Shown here: piece by piece, positions 45,016-54,728 of the stretch | Position numbering within the stretch: the stretch's first letter is position 1 | Layout of the letters: each line of letters starts with the position of its first letter | Source: Kappaphycus alvarezii | Lineage: Eukaryota; Rhodophyta; Florideophyceae; Gigartinales; Solieriaceae | Assembly (NCBI GenBank): GCA_002205965.3 | Contig: NADL03000157.1 | Location: forward strand, 118,010-182,009 | Reading direction: 5' to 3' | DNA length: 64,000 bases | Translations under genes and position numbers: made by a program | Notes under the pieces: generated by a model | Told to the model about the DNA's origin: nothing | The model's input: the letters and a program-made list of their open reading frames with translations, nothing else | Database searches by the model: none

Positions 45016-46534
45016 AAACTACCTTCCAGCCGTATTGTACACCCCTCTCAATATGGTTCCCAACCCTCTGTCAGCCTACATGCCCTCATCTCAGACGACT
45101 CCGCCATGCGCCAAAAACACAATTGGATCGCGGTCCTCAACCTCACCCAAGCTTACGAGAGAGTGAACCGCAACATCCAACATCACAATTGCCGCCCCCA
45201 TCTCCCCCCACACTTCCCCGCCATGCTCTCTGCGTGCTTAGGGCCACTTCTCGTCCGAACGAAAAGAGAGGCAACTGATAGTACAGTTGTACTCCTGCTT
45301 GGCGTAATTCAAGGCTATCCTCTCTCCATGACTCTCTTTCTCCTCAGCATCAATAGCCTACTGATCATCCTCCCCTCCAGCTCCCGCCCTCCTGCATACT
45401 TGACCTCCCCCCCACCTTGCACTTTTGTCGCTGACACCGTCCTTCACCACTGTTCCTCCCTCCCTCTCCTGCAACAGCTCTTGTATAGATGCCAAACCTG
45501 GGCCTCTTCCCGCAACATGCTATGGACACGACAGAAGTGTTCCTTCATTCCCCTGCGGCCCCTACACCCAACCGAGATATGCACACTCGCTGGTCAGCCT
45601 CTCCCGGGTCGCAATCAGCAGTCTACCTTGGTATTGCACTGACCTCTGTTGGAATCGAACCAGGCGAGACCGTTCGCCGTGCGACAGCAGCGGTCACTGC
45701 CTCGACCTACCCCTTCCGCTCTGCTGAACTCTCCTCTGATTCCCGCCCTGCTCACGCCAACTACGTCCTACAAACATTCGTTCCAAGCAGTTATATGCTG
45801 CGTTCCTATTGGGTGATATCATGGCTCTCTTAATCGCTCATGAAAACGAACAACGACGGCTGCTTGCCACAATCCTCCGTACAGGAATATACAATAAAAA
45901 AGCCTTCCGACCTTCATTGTTTGTACCAAATTCTAGACCTCCCAACAGTACTGCTCTACCACGCCAATCGCATCACCATCAAACTCCGCCCGCTGAGCAC
46001 ATCTCCTCACTGCCCCCGTCGCCACGTAGCCGCTCGCTACCAAAAGCACCTCTTCACCTTCGGGGCTGGCACCATTACCCACCTGCCATGAACGTACAGC
46101 TTGATCGGACAACCTGGCCGACATACTTCCGTCAATCCTGGAACCCCTCTTCTTGGTCCCTGCAACTCCAGCCTACTTACCGCCATCCGCCGCCCGTATT
46201 TACCATCGGCGACTTTCCCACATTCTTAACCTCTCACTTGCTTCATGGCCCTCGTAGAAGACTACTTCTTCGCTGGTTCCTGCACTGGTTCCCGTTCTTA
46301 CACCGTCGCTCCAGCATCCCACAAGGGGACCCCCATCACTTACAAAACGCTCTCAGACTGCTTCCCTATTCTACACTCTCCCGTCGACAACTCCAAACGC
46401 GCTTTACACCGTCCTCACTCCCTTCGCTATACATTAGCAACCTAGTTGAGCCCGTAGGGGCACCCCCAGGTCTTGGCCCACGCCGGCCCATTGTTGAGGG
46501 TCCCCTCTTCAATAAATGTTCAACACACCAGTGA
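45016..46534 (+). pseudogene. Family C non-LTR retrotransposon, RT to 3-prime end
   Basis: RT blocks in order: HPSQYGSQPSVSLHALIS, then LNLTQAYERVNR (motif A with Asn replacing the catalytic Asp), GVIQGYPLSMTLFLLSIN, and FVADTVLHH (motif C with the second Asp replaced by Thr), then CQTWASSRNMLWTRQKC. A frameshift near 45600 leads to YLGIALTSVGIEPGETVRRA (thumb). Positions 45809-46534 continue in another frame (YRHPPPVFTIGDFPTFL). The end lies near an AATAAATG at 46512. Loss of both catalytic Asp residues makes it inactive. It matches the 9962 copy over the region before and across motif A. Confidence 0.8.
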
Positions 46535-46830
46535 ACGTGTAGTGCTGTAGCTGCTACTTAGAATCATCGCAATTCTCAGCATTATATGCCTAAATGTTCA
46601 GCTTAACAGGCTCTCACGGCTGTGCTCCGTATGAATTGTTTGCTACGGATTATTTGTCCTTCAAATGGGTTGCTCGAAAAGATATTTCGATCGTGAATCC
46701 AGCGCAGATCAAGGATAGGAACCGATTATTGTTTAAAAGTACGATAAAAAAGATGACCCAAATGTTATATGAGATCCTTCTCCTGGCCATAGTTTTACTG
46801 GACGCCTTGCGCAAATTGACAGAGCGGATG

Positions 46831-46866
46831 TATCTTTCGAGAGTAAAATACCCAAACCTTCCCCCC
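46831..46866 (+). mobile_element. Family A 3-prime tail
   Basis: TATCTTTCGAGAGTAAAATA then CCCAAACCTTCCCCCC, immediately before the family B copy that starts near 46867. The flanks are only weakly similar (ATTGACAGAG versus ATTGGGAGAC), so a target duplication is uncertain. Confidence 0.8.
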
Positions 46867-47195
46867 ATTGGGAGACTGTCTCCCTTTCCCCGCCGGCTCA
46901 ACCTCTTTATTTCAATTCAGAGACCAATCCTCTAGGTCTACGGCCATTCTCCGCCGACTACATGGCGTGTTGTTGGTGACTTCCAACGCCCCTATTTTGT
47001 TGAATATGCTACTAGCTTATTTCTAGTTGGTGGAAATGCTCTATTGCTGGTACTGTAGACCCGGCTCCTCTCCGTGAGCACATCCTCCTCCTCTTCGGTT
47101 TTTCTCTTTGCTCCCTCACCCCCACCGCGATACATACATGTCCTCCTCTGCGTGGAATGTCGCTCTGGCTCTCCTTCCGGCCATCTCTCTATCAT

Positions 47196-47309
47196 GGGGG
47201 AACGTTTGGTGTTTTACTCTTGGAAGATATATCCGATCTATCCCATGGTTTTCCAGACAACCACAATCGACTCAAAAAAGGTATACCGACACAGTAATGA
47301 GGAAGGACC
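47196..47309 (-). mobile_element. Family A tail (114 bp) inserted in family B, 12-bp target duplication
   Basis: The minus strand is the last 114 bp of family A (from gtccttcctcattactgtgt to the CCCC end). Flanks TCTCTCTATCAT at 47184-47195 and 47310-47321 are identical. Removing the insert and one repeat restores continuity of the B zinc-finger region. Confidence 0.92.
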
Positions 47310-47935
47310 TCTCTCTATCATTGGACCTGTTCGCTGTGCGGTCTGCTCCCGACGCTTGGGTGACCTCGCACCCGTCTTAGATCCCAGCGACAAACACACA
47401 TTGATCTGCAAACACGAAGACAGCGTGAATCGTCAACTTCACGTCCTCTGCAACGTTGTCGCCCGCTTTTGTAAGCCGTTTGCGTTTGCAAAATAGGCTT
47501 TTTTGCGCGTAGTGCCCTCGTCTTGCACCGGAGAAGGAGCGGAAGAGAACCCATCCTTTCGAAGAGTTCGATAGCATGATGGAGGACTTTGTTCGAAAAT
47601 TGCCAGGGGGAGCACTGGACTCGGAAGTATTCCGAGAACCCTAGCTGCCCGACAAAAACCTGAGGACACGAAATAAACATCTCTCGAGATCGGACTCACC
47701 TCCGCGGAGAACATCACGGCTGCGTCAATAAGACGTTAGGTTGTGATACTGTACAGGTAAAGTGCCGTATTTTAAAATCCAAGTTACAATCAAGACTACT
47801 TAGATGATTGCATGGATCGTACAGAGGCTTAAACTGGTGAAGACTCGGATACCTCTATTACTTTGTCTTCCATACCATCGGCGGCTCATATAGAGAATCG
47901 CCAGATCATGTAACCTACCACAACACAGTTCAACT

Positions 47936-48117
47936 AGCAGCCGTCATGTCCAATGCGGCCTGCTTGATGGCTGGCCTGAAGGTAGCATTTTAGGGAGCGT
48001 AGTTCCTTCCCCATTACGGTGTCGGTATACCCTTTTTGAGTCGATTGTGGTTGTCTGGGAAAACCATGGGATAGATCGGATATACCTTCCAAGAGTAAAA
48101 CCCCCAAACATTCCCCC
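47936..48117 (+). mobile_element. Family A tail nested inside family A
   Basis: AGCAGCCGTCATGTCCAATG through to AAACATTCCCCC repeats the 3-prime UTR found at 49017-49197 of the surrounding copy. It interrupts the RT thumb/connector region, so one A element inserted in another. Confidence 0.88.
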
Positions 48118-48322
48118 TTCTTGACTTCTAGCTCATCATCTACCAAGCTTTGCAAGACCTTGCTCCCAAATCCTATTAAGGAACTGGGAACATACGAGGC
48201 AGCTGCAGACGCCCATCGGAGGTGGTCGACCTCTTCCCTGCCGTCTAGGATTATCACGTTCAGAGTAATTTGATTGCAAAAAAATCTCGCAAAAGACGCT
48301 GACGGTCGCAATCTATGAAGCA

Positions 48323-49000
48323 GTGCAAGATAGAATTCCTCTTGGGGATTTGAGGAGGCAGGCATTTCGAGCGTCCATGGCCCTCCCCAAAGCTAAGGAA
48401 TGGGTGTATTTTCCCCCATGGCCCGGACCGCAGACAAGCACTGAACCTCAAGAATTGTCGGCATGGCTGCAATACTACTGTCAAGTCCCACTTTGTCACC
48501 CTGGCACGCCATACCCGAGAAGGAATTGCCTGGACACACTCGACGTACATGGCGATACTCTCATTCACTGCTTGCATGGAGCCCACAGGATCAACCGACT
48601 TGATTGCCAAGTAAATCTTCTCGCAAAATACTTGGCAAGAGGTTTTCGTCATCCTGTCGTAGAACCATGCCATGGTCTCCACCGCACGAGTTCCGACATC
48701 CAGGCAACTGGAAGCAGCGGAGGGACCGACTTTTTTGATGTTACCTTTGTGAATCCCTTCGCTCCCTCCAACAGGAGAGTGATGGCCTTAAACTCGATGT
48801 ACTTTCTGAATACGGTGCGAAATGCAAAGCAGAGAAGATATCAATCTTTTTTCGTGACCTCCACCAGAGGTAGGCTCGTGCATATGCCAATCTTCACTAC
48901 TGGAGGGTGGCAGCCGGGTGAATGTGCAGCGCTCAGTGACGTGGCAAGGAACGTGGTCGTGAGGGCATTGGAGACGTACGGAAGGTTCGGAGGGTTTTGA
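48323..49000 (+). pseudogene. Family A C-terminal region: zinc finger and restriction-like endonuclease
   Basis: A 225-codon open frame. It includes LRRQAFRASMALPKAKEW, then a CCHC-type finger in eroded form (CLDTLDVHGDTLIHC; the partner Cys pair is degraded), an SSDIQATGSSGGTDFFDVTF segment corresponding to the PD-(D/E)XK-like 'ADI...DVTVxxP' core of restriction-like endonucleases in R2/NeSL-type non-LTR elements, and a C-terminal helix (SDVARNVVVRALETYGRFGG). The frame continues 5-prime of the first Met (SQKTLTVAIYEAVQDR) and is broken upstream, so it is a partial ORF. The role in the family is DNA nicking for target-primed reverse transcription. Confidence 0.78.
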
Positions 49001-49746
49001 TGCGAAGGCACGCTACAGCAGCCGTCACGTCCAACGCGACCTGCTTGGTGGCTGGCGTGAGAGTAGCTTTTTAGAGAGCGTAGTTCCTTCCCCATTAATG
49101 TGTCTGTATACCCTTTTTGAGTCGATTGCGGTTGTCTGGAAAACTATGGGATAGATAGGATATATCTTCCAAGAGTAAAACACCCAAACCTTTTCCCTTT
49201 TGTCAGGAAGTTGGAATCGCCGCCCTCATCAAGCATCTGCTGCTCTACGAGGTTCCTAATTCGTCTGGACTTTCGGAGTTCCCCGCGTTCGAAAAAAGGT
49301 ATACATTCCCGCTGCCTACGGGCTTCACAGAATTGATATCGCCTTCGACGTTACTGTTGGCCACCCCTGCACTCGCCGCGACATTTGACCAAGTACGGTT
49401 ACCGCAGGTGCTGCCGCAACACTTACAGAGCGCCGGAAACATCGTCATTACAACACTTGAAGCTACTAAAGCGATATCCTCCTCTATGCTGTTAGGATTG
49501 ATATCTATGACGCCTTACGCGACGAAGGCCATGGTTTCTTCAGCCGCCTTGCTTCCTTTGCTTCTCCCGTCACGGTTCTTCACCTCAACAGGAGCTTCGC
49601 GACTTCATTATCCGTTTTTAGTTTAGCATCCAAATGATAGAGGTGCGAAAGGTTTCCACCTACCGCTTGTATTCGTAGTTAATTTCTGAATACCCTCCGC
49701 ACGCTTCTGTGCCTTACTTTACAACTCGTAAAGATTTCCCGTTACA

Positions 49747-49778
49747 CATTTTACTCTTGGAAGATATCTGAGATATAT
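49747..49778 (-). mobile_element. Family A tail fragment
   Basis: CATTTTACTCTTGGAAGATA on the plus strand is the reverse complement of the A tail core, lacking its terminal CCCAAACCTTCCCC. It follows directly on the B tail at 49734. Confidence 0.6.
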
Positions 49779-50221
49779 GCATTCCCAGTCAGCCTTGAGC
49801 GACTCTCTTTTAAAAATTCATATGCGAAGCAGCATGGGCTTGCGCACACGGCCATACGGCCATAGTGATGTGGAAGGGAATCTCTCCAAAGTTTTTCTCT
49901 TTCCTTACGCTATGCTGTGGAACATATACCATCCTTAAAGACCTAAAGTAGACCTCATATGAGGACTACGGTCCAATAGACATTAGCGGTGTCGAAATGC
50001 AAGGTGTGGTGGCTCACTTTCCATTCCGCGACAGTTCAGACCGCATAATCCCCTGATATTCGAGAGGGAAGGACCCTGGAAGTATGGTTTCAAACGAGTT
50101 GGAATGACGCGCCCTTTGGTTCCCAGGCGTTAATGAAACAACGAGTCTTGTACGGTGGTGGTAGATCTTTATTTGTCGTACAATGTCGCACAGAGGCGTG
50201 CGGAGGGTATTCATAAATTAA

Positions 50222-51229
50222 CTACGGATGCGGGCGGCGGGTAGAAACTTGTCGCGCCTGCATTATTTGGAGACTAAATGCAAAACGGGTAACGAAGTCG
50301 CGGAGCTCCTGTTGAGGGGAAGAACCGCGACGGGAAGCAGCGAAGGAAGCAAGGCGGCGGAAAAAAGCCTTACCGTCGTCGCCCAAGGCGCCATAGATAT
50401 CAATCCCGACGGGGGAGAGGAGGATATCGTTTCGGTTGCAGTAAGTGCCGTAATGACGATGTTTCTCGCGCTCTGCGAGTGTCGCTGTGGCGCCGGCAGT
50501 AACCGTACTTGGCGAAATATGGCGGCGTGCGGAGGGGTGGGCAACAGTAACGTCGACGGCGATATCGGTACTGTGAAGCCCGTATGCAGCGGGTATGTAA
50601 ATCCATTCGTAGGGGGACTCCGAATGCCCAGATGAGTCGGGAACCTGGTGGAGGAGCGGATGTTCGACGAGGGCGACGATCCCAACTTCCTTGCAGTAGC
50701 GGGCAAGAACGTTGCGGAGGATGTGGTGACGACGAGTCATTCCGTCTTCGTATTTGCAGGTCAACGCGTGTTGACCACTTGGATCTAAGACGGGTGCGAT
50801 GTCGGCCGAGCGGCGGGAGCAGACCGGACAGCGAGTAGATCCAGGGAATAGCGCGATGCCGAGACGTAGAGCCAGAGCGACTTTCCAGGCGGAAGAGGAC
50901 ATGTACGTACCGCGGTGGGGGTGAGGAAGCGAAGAGAAAACACGATGCGGAGGATGTGCGCACGGAGAGGAGGCGTGCTCAGTCGTGGGTTGCCGCGGAC
51001 GAGAACAAGCTATCGGACTTTGATAGCATGAGTTCAGTTGTGATCGCAGACTGAAGCCTTTCGCCGGGGACCGGCGATGAACAACGCTCGAAAAGAGCCG
51101 TAGCTGTAAGCGACGAAGACAGCTGCGGGTGGCAAGAGGATAAGAGCGAGACGGTAGACCGAGGTATCTCTTCCAAGTGGCGGTCCTGGGAAAGGCTAAG
51201 CAGGTCGGAGGTAAGTCCAAAAGAATCAA
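50222..51229 (-). CDS. Family B C-terminal ORF: CCHC finger and restriction-like endonuclease (335 aa, partial)
   Basis: An intact 335-codon frame, but it is only the C-terminal part of the RT polyprotein and has no start of its own. A Ser/Arg-rich connector is followed by PHPHRGTYMSSSAWKVALAL, then the zinc finger CPVCSRRSADIAPVLDPSGQ with H-x3-C (C-x2-C ... H-x3-C, residues about 140-165), the helix RRHHILRNVLARYCKEVGI, and the endonuclease core around YIPAAYGLHSTDIAVDVTVA with HPS (catalytic-type Asp in VDVTV, residues about 220-235), ending GIDIYGALGDDGKAFFRRLA and an Arg/Pro-rich tail. This order (RT, CCHC, PD-(D/E)XK) is that of R2/NeSL-like elements. The coordinate range is the open frame; the true protein extends upstream across a frame break. 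Confidence 0.82.
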   Translation of the reverse strand: MILLDLPPTCLAFPRTATWKRYLGLPSRSYPLATRSCLRRLQLRLFSSVVHRRSPAKGFSLRSQLNSCYQSPIACSRPRQPTTEHASSPCAHPPHRVFSSLPHPHRGTYMSSSAWKVALALRLGIALFPGSTRCPVCSRRSADIAPVLDPSGQHALTCKYEDGMTRRHHILRNVLARYCKEVGIVALVEHPLLHQVPDSSGHSESPYEWIYIPAAYGLHSTDIAVDVTVAHPSARRHISPSTVTAGATATLAEREKHRHYGTYCNRNDILLSPVGIDIYGALGDDGKAFFRRLASFAASRRGSSPQQELRDFVTRFAFSLQIMQARQVSTRRPHP

Positions 51230-51405
51230 TTTCAGATGCTGCGTATGCAGCCTCGGTAATGTCTGAAGTTTGCAGGAGCACTAGAACGCCCATTGAGAAG
51301 GGGAGAGAGGCTTGGAGCCAGGCTCGCTCTGGACAGGGCAGCTGCAATTGCGGGAACGCTTCCCTCTGCTTCTGATCGAAGCTAGCGGCGAGAACCGCAG
51401 ATTGA

Positions 51406-51536
51406 GTCTTGTGCCGCGTACATTCTATTATGCTTTTGCTCCACGCGGTTACGGAGGTTGAACGTTAATGAAAAAACGCGTCTTTTACCGCGTACATTCC
51501 ATTATACTTTTGCTCCGCGCGGTTACGGAGGTTGAA
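51406..51536. repeat. Tandem duplication in family B, 2 x 57 bp
   Basis: Units 51406-51462 and 51480-51536 (offset 74 bp) share CCGCGTACATTC-ATTAT, CTTTTGCTCC and CGCGGTTACGGAGGTTGAA, with about 7 differences. In the minus sense each encodes a version of FNLRNRVEQK-N-MYA. The duplication lies at the 5-prime edge of the B copy. Confidence 0.9.
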
Positions 51537-51639
51537 GATTTTCAGGACTCATTTCAAGTACTTTGTAATTGCTTTGGAGTCTACAGAAGGAGCTACCTTA
51601 TGCGAGTTTTGCCGCTCTCCTGCCACGATAAGGGGTTGA

Positions 51640-52690
51640 CTATTTCGACGACCTAATGGAAAATTGGGTCCGTACACTGGTGGGTGGAGTGCTCGAGGGC
51701 AAAATATTCAAGGAGCTACTATTGCCCATCAAATTTCCCAAAGACCATGGAAATCCGTCTCAATTCTGCGAAGGTCATTGCGCCCACTTCGTCTTTTGCA
51801 TCAGGTTCCACTTCACATCAGATATGCAGTATGTTTCTGCTGCCCTCCGCTCAAGATCTGACGCAATATGTTTTTCCTTCCTTTAAGATATAGAGCTCCT
51901 CATGCCAACACCTGGACTGATTTCCGTCTAGAAACCCGTGCTCTTCCAACCTTCCATCGCAGAAGATGCTCACAAATGTAAATCACGCGCTACTGCAAGG
52001 GCTCTCGCCGCTCGGAGTCGCCCGCACCCGTGCCTTCTGTGCGAGTATGTCCGTGCTCCTAGTCAAAGGATTGGTCTACTGCGCACCGTGCCCTTGTTTG
52101 AAGACACATAAAAGAGCAATAATTCCTCCATTTCATTCCAATATTTCTGCAGGACCCCTTTGTTCGCCCCCAATAGTCCTTGTCCAAACCCAGGATCTCT
52201 TGAAATGCTGGATATCTACAGAAATAACTTGTTGCGTTGTCTTTACAGCCACTAGCGCATTCTCGCCATAACAACCAGTTGACTCTCCACGATAAAGACC
52301 TTGAAAAGGCCGCCCGACGGCAATTCATTGACTCCCGATAACGCCACCAGTACTTGACCAGACCAGATATCAGGACGATAGGAGTTTTCAGTGGTTCAGG
52401 CTTTTTGACGTTATGATCTTCAACCAGTTTGCCCCTTCCTTGCCAAAGCGAAGAGATTCACCCCACTCAAGAGCCTGAATGCAGCCCACTCGGAGATGGA
52501 ACGAAAATGATACGTATTTCTTTCCGGATATCCGGGAAAAAGCTAGCTAGTTCCAGTCCCAGTTTCGACGCTCGAAGGTTGACATCCGACGGCGTTCGCC
52601 GTCGTCAAAGAACTTGTCAGAAATTTCGCCAGCCGCGCGATGGAACTGGTCTCGAAGGTGCAAGGTAATCATTCGAAGCGACACTCCACA
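51640..52690 (+). pseudogene. Family A RT thumb and C-terminal fragment, eroded
   Basis: Overlapping frames carry LPIKFPKTMEIRLNSAKVIA with PTSSFAS (RT thumb), SQMLTNVNHALLQGLSPLGV with ARTRAFCASMS (aligned to SQKTLTVAIYEAVQDRIPLG with RQAFRASMA of the 48323 copy), and CPNPGSLEMLDIYRNNLLRC, the same zinc-finger block as CLDTLDVHGDTLIHC. At least four frame breaks. After about 52340 similarity fades; 52430-52690 is an open frame of unclear relation. Confidence 0.65.
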
Positions 52691-52815
52691 TTTGCTGTAA
52701 CCTTCTGTGCGGCTTGTTTGCTTGCTGACCTCCCCTATTTTGCTAGTAGAGTGAAGCCCCATCAGTTTCTACTGTAACCTTTCACGTAAATGCACCGGAC
52801 CACCTTACAAAACAG

Positions 52816-53073
52816 GGGAAACGTTTGGGTGTTTTACTCTTGGAAGGTATATCCGATCTATCCCATGGTTTTCTAGACAACCACAATCGACTCAAAAAGG
52901 GTATACCGACACCGTAATGGGGAAGGAACTACGCTCCCTAAAATGCTACCTTCAGGCCAGCCGTCAAGCAGGCCGCATTGGACATGACGGCTGCTGCAGC
53001 GTGCCTTTGCATCAAAACCCCCCGAACCTTTCCGTACGTCTCCAGTGCCCTCACAGCCACGTTCCTTGCCACG
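52816..53073 (-). mobile_element. Family A 3-prime copy (258 bp) including the ORF end
   Basis: The minus strand runs from the last codons of the family A ORF (cgtggcaaggaacgtggctg, near 53073) through the stop and 3-prime UTR to the CCCC end at 52816. It is the second-longest copy of this end. No exact target duplication found. Confidence 0.88.
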
Positions 53074-53667
53074 ACGGGATATAAAAAAACTCATCTGTTG
53101 CAGTTAATAAGCCGCCGTCTTCCTACTACTTTTTCAGGTATAATATGTATTTGGGTCACCTGGAAAACACAGCCAGATTTACTACGGAATGTCTTCATTT
53201 TTACAGAGACCACTTAGGTGAAAAATGGTTCAGTAAAGATTGAAGGGTTGTTACCAGTAAACCGTTTAAAAGTCAAATGTTACCCTAAAGAGTAGATCCC
53301 TTCGGTATTCCTTGCAAATATGAATTGCAACCATTTAACAGATCATTTTTCTTTGAATAGGCAAGAATATGCATTATACAGACTACTTTTTTATCTTCGT
53401 CCATATTAAGACAATGGCTAGTCGCAATATATCAGAAGTATCCTTATTAAGGAATATTTATACATTAAGTAATTGAAGAGATTTTAATATAATAGAGAGC
53501 TACTGATAATGGGATAAATGTTAAAACTCAAGCCATTGCTCATAAATAACCAGACAGAATCACAAAATCTTTACGAAACAGAGCAGAAATTGCATTTGTT
53601 TTTATTAATCTCGTTGGGTCACAGCAAAACTCTTTAGTAGTATACAAGGTATCAATTTTGCTCAGCA
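53074..53667. other. Upstream region of the ubiquitin-like gene
   Basis: AT-rich, no ORF supported. It should contain the promoter of the gene at 53668; no clear TATA box. Confidence 0.3.
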
Positions 53668-54216
53668 ATGGAGAAGTTTTCAAACAGTTCCTCTTCTTCC
53701 GCTTTAAAAATTAACTCAAAAGAAGGGCTCGAGAATGAGAAGGCTGAATGGATTGAATTAACTTTGAAGGACGGTCATGACGTTGAAAGAACTGTCGATG
53801 TCATGAAGGACGATTCCATATCATTTACCAAGCATATAGTTAGATTGCGGCTAAATGTTCCAAGTGATCAGGAAATTGCGTTAATATTCAAAGGTCAGGT
53901 TCTAGAAGCAGAATCAATCCTGTCGGAATGTGGAATCGATGACAAATCACTTATTCATCTGAGATATCTTCCTCCATCGTTCATGAATATCAACATTAAA
54001 CCTTGTAATGGGCCAGCATTCCGGATGGATGCATCGGAAAAGGAATACACGGAAAACATTTCGCACAGGATTTACCAGAAACTGGGAATTCATCCGGATC
54101 AGCAGATTTTGATTCATTGCGGAAAGCAACTAGAAGAAGGTTTTACATTAGAAGATCAACTAGTATACCCAGATGACACCATAAGGCTTATTAAAAGAAG
54201 TTTCGTGGCTGAGTAA
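53668..54216 (+). CDS. Protein with two ubiquitin-like domains (182 aa)
   Basis: An intact 182-codon frame starting at ATG 53668 (AGCAATGG context). Residues 1-25 are Ser/Lys-rich. UBL 1 spans about 27-102 (IELTLKDGHDVERTVDV ... IFKGQVLEAESILSECGIDD ... LIHLRY) and UBL 2 about 105-177 (MNINIKPCNGPAFRMDASEK ... YQKLGIHPDQQILIHCGKQL ... EDQLVYPDDTIRLI). Ubiquitin hallmarks are visible: the IFxGxxLE turn, an LxxxGIxxxSxIHL pattern, and LGIxPDQQxLIxxGKxLE. There is no C-terminal Gly-Gly, so it is not a conjugated modifier; it more likely acts by docking to ubiquitin-pathway partners. It aligns without gaps to residues 1-182 of the 254-aa protein at 62859-63623, which has a third domain. It lies in host DNA between two family A insertions. 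Confidence 0.85.
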   Translation: MEKFSNSSSSSALKINSKEGLENEKAEWIELTLKDGHDVERTVDVMKDDSISFTKHIVRLRLNVPSDQEIALIFKGQVLEAESILSECGIDDKSLIHLRYLPPSFMNINIKPCNGPAFRMDASEKEYTENISHRIYQKLGIHPDQQILIHCGKQLEEGFTLEDQLVYPDDTIRLIKRSFVAE

Positions 54217-54522
54217 ATGTAGATCTACTCCGAAAATAGTTTCGCACAGGACATTTTTGAAACATATGGGAGTAAAACTAAGTTTACAATAATTTTACAG
54301 CATTTCATAGCAATTAAATGAGACATGAAATAATTACCGGTTAAACTAATTTGCTCTAGAGGAGTTTCAGTCCTGGTTAGCACTTCGACTTACAGCTGAA
54401 TTATTAATTGCCCAAGCATTCATCTTTTCTTCTGGAGTAAAGCAGCTTTTGAGTTCCATTTGTTATTCAAAGCTTATCTTTGCCTATTTTATATTTGCTC
54501 TTAGTGTCATGAACTTTCCAGG
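54217..54522. other. Downstream intergenic
   Basis: AT-rich, no ORF; ends at the family A insertion. Confidence 0.35.
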
Positions 54523-54728
54523 CGGGGTTTGATGCAAAGGCACGCTGCAGCAGCCGTCATGTCCAATGCGGCCTGCTTGATGGCTGGCCTGAAGGTAGCA
54601 TTTTAGGGGGCGTAGTTCCTTCCCCATTACGGTGTTGGTATACCCTTTTTGAGTCGACTGTGGTTGTCTGGAAAACCATGGGATAGATCGGATATATCTT
54701 CCAAGAGTAAAACACCCAAACGTTCCCC
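54523..54728 (+). mobile_element. Family A 3-prime copy (206 bp)
   Basis: Starts within GGGTTTGATGCAAAGGCACG (just at the ORF end) and ends AAACGTTCCCC at 54728, exactly where the truncated Copia-2 5-prime LTR begins. No target duplication: the left flank is not LTR sequence. Confidence 0.88.

Larger units (their letters stand above)
47476..49196 (+). mobile_element. Family A copy (1.7 kb, 5-prime-truncated) inserted in family B
   Basis: The insertion is bounded by CTTTTGTAAG (47466-47475) and CTTTTGTCAG (49197-49206), at the B codons corresponding to AR-[YF]-C-KEVGI. Contents in order: RT thumb (TSLEIGLTSAENITAA near 47690), a nested A tail (47936-48117), an RT-endonuclease connector (KELGTYEAAADAHRRW), the C-terminal frame 48323-49000, and the 3-prime UTR/tail ending at about 49196. 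This is the longest family A copy here and links the dispersed tail to its coding region. Confidence 0.88.
46867..49734 (+). mobile_element. Family B copy, split by two family A insertions
   Basis: B sequence occupies 46867-47195, 47322-47475 and 49207-49734; the gaps are A insertions with target duplications. Recognisable B blocks: PHPHRDTYMSSSAWNVALAL (47115-47170), the C-terminal zinc finger CAVCSRRLGDLAPVLDPSDK with H-x-L-x-C (47335-47420), EVGIAALIKHLLL (49208 on) and the end of the endonuclease region, then the B 3-prime tail (gaataccctccgcacgcttc at 49690). Compare the uninterrupted B copy at 50155-51540. Reading frames are broken. Confidence 0.85.
50155..51540 (-). mobile_element. Family B copy, 5-prime-truncated at the RT thumb
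   Basis: From 51540 down: RT thumb (frame 50979-51347, ERAWLQASLPFSMGVLVLLQ then TSDITEAAYAAS), the C-terminal ORF (50222-51229) and the 3-prime UTR ending near 50155 with AAGATCTACCACC. This is the best-preserved B copy; its tail defines the dispersed B repeats. It lies tail-to-tail with family A material on the opposite strand. Confidence 0.88.

Noticed and set aside
47936-49197. Two family A copies in simple head-to-tail tandem
   Set aside because: RT thumb sequence of family A also lies before 47936, and CTTTTGT-AG flanks bracket the whole 47476-49196 block, so the first tail is nested inside one larger A copy.
54523-54728. Target duplication around the A copy at the Copia-2 LTR
   Set aside because: The left flank is not LTR sequence and no repeat of 7 bp or more is shared, so the LTR was cut by another event.
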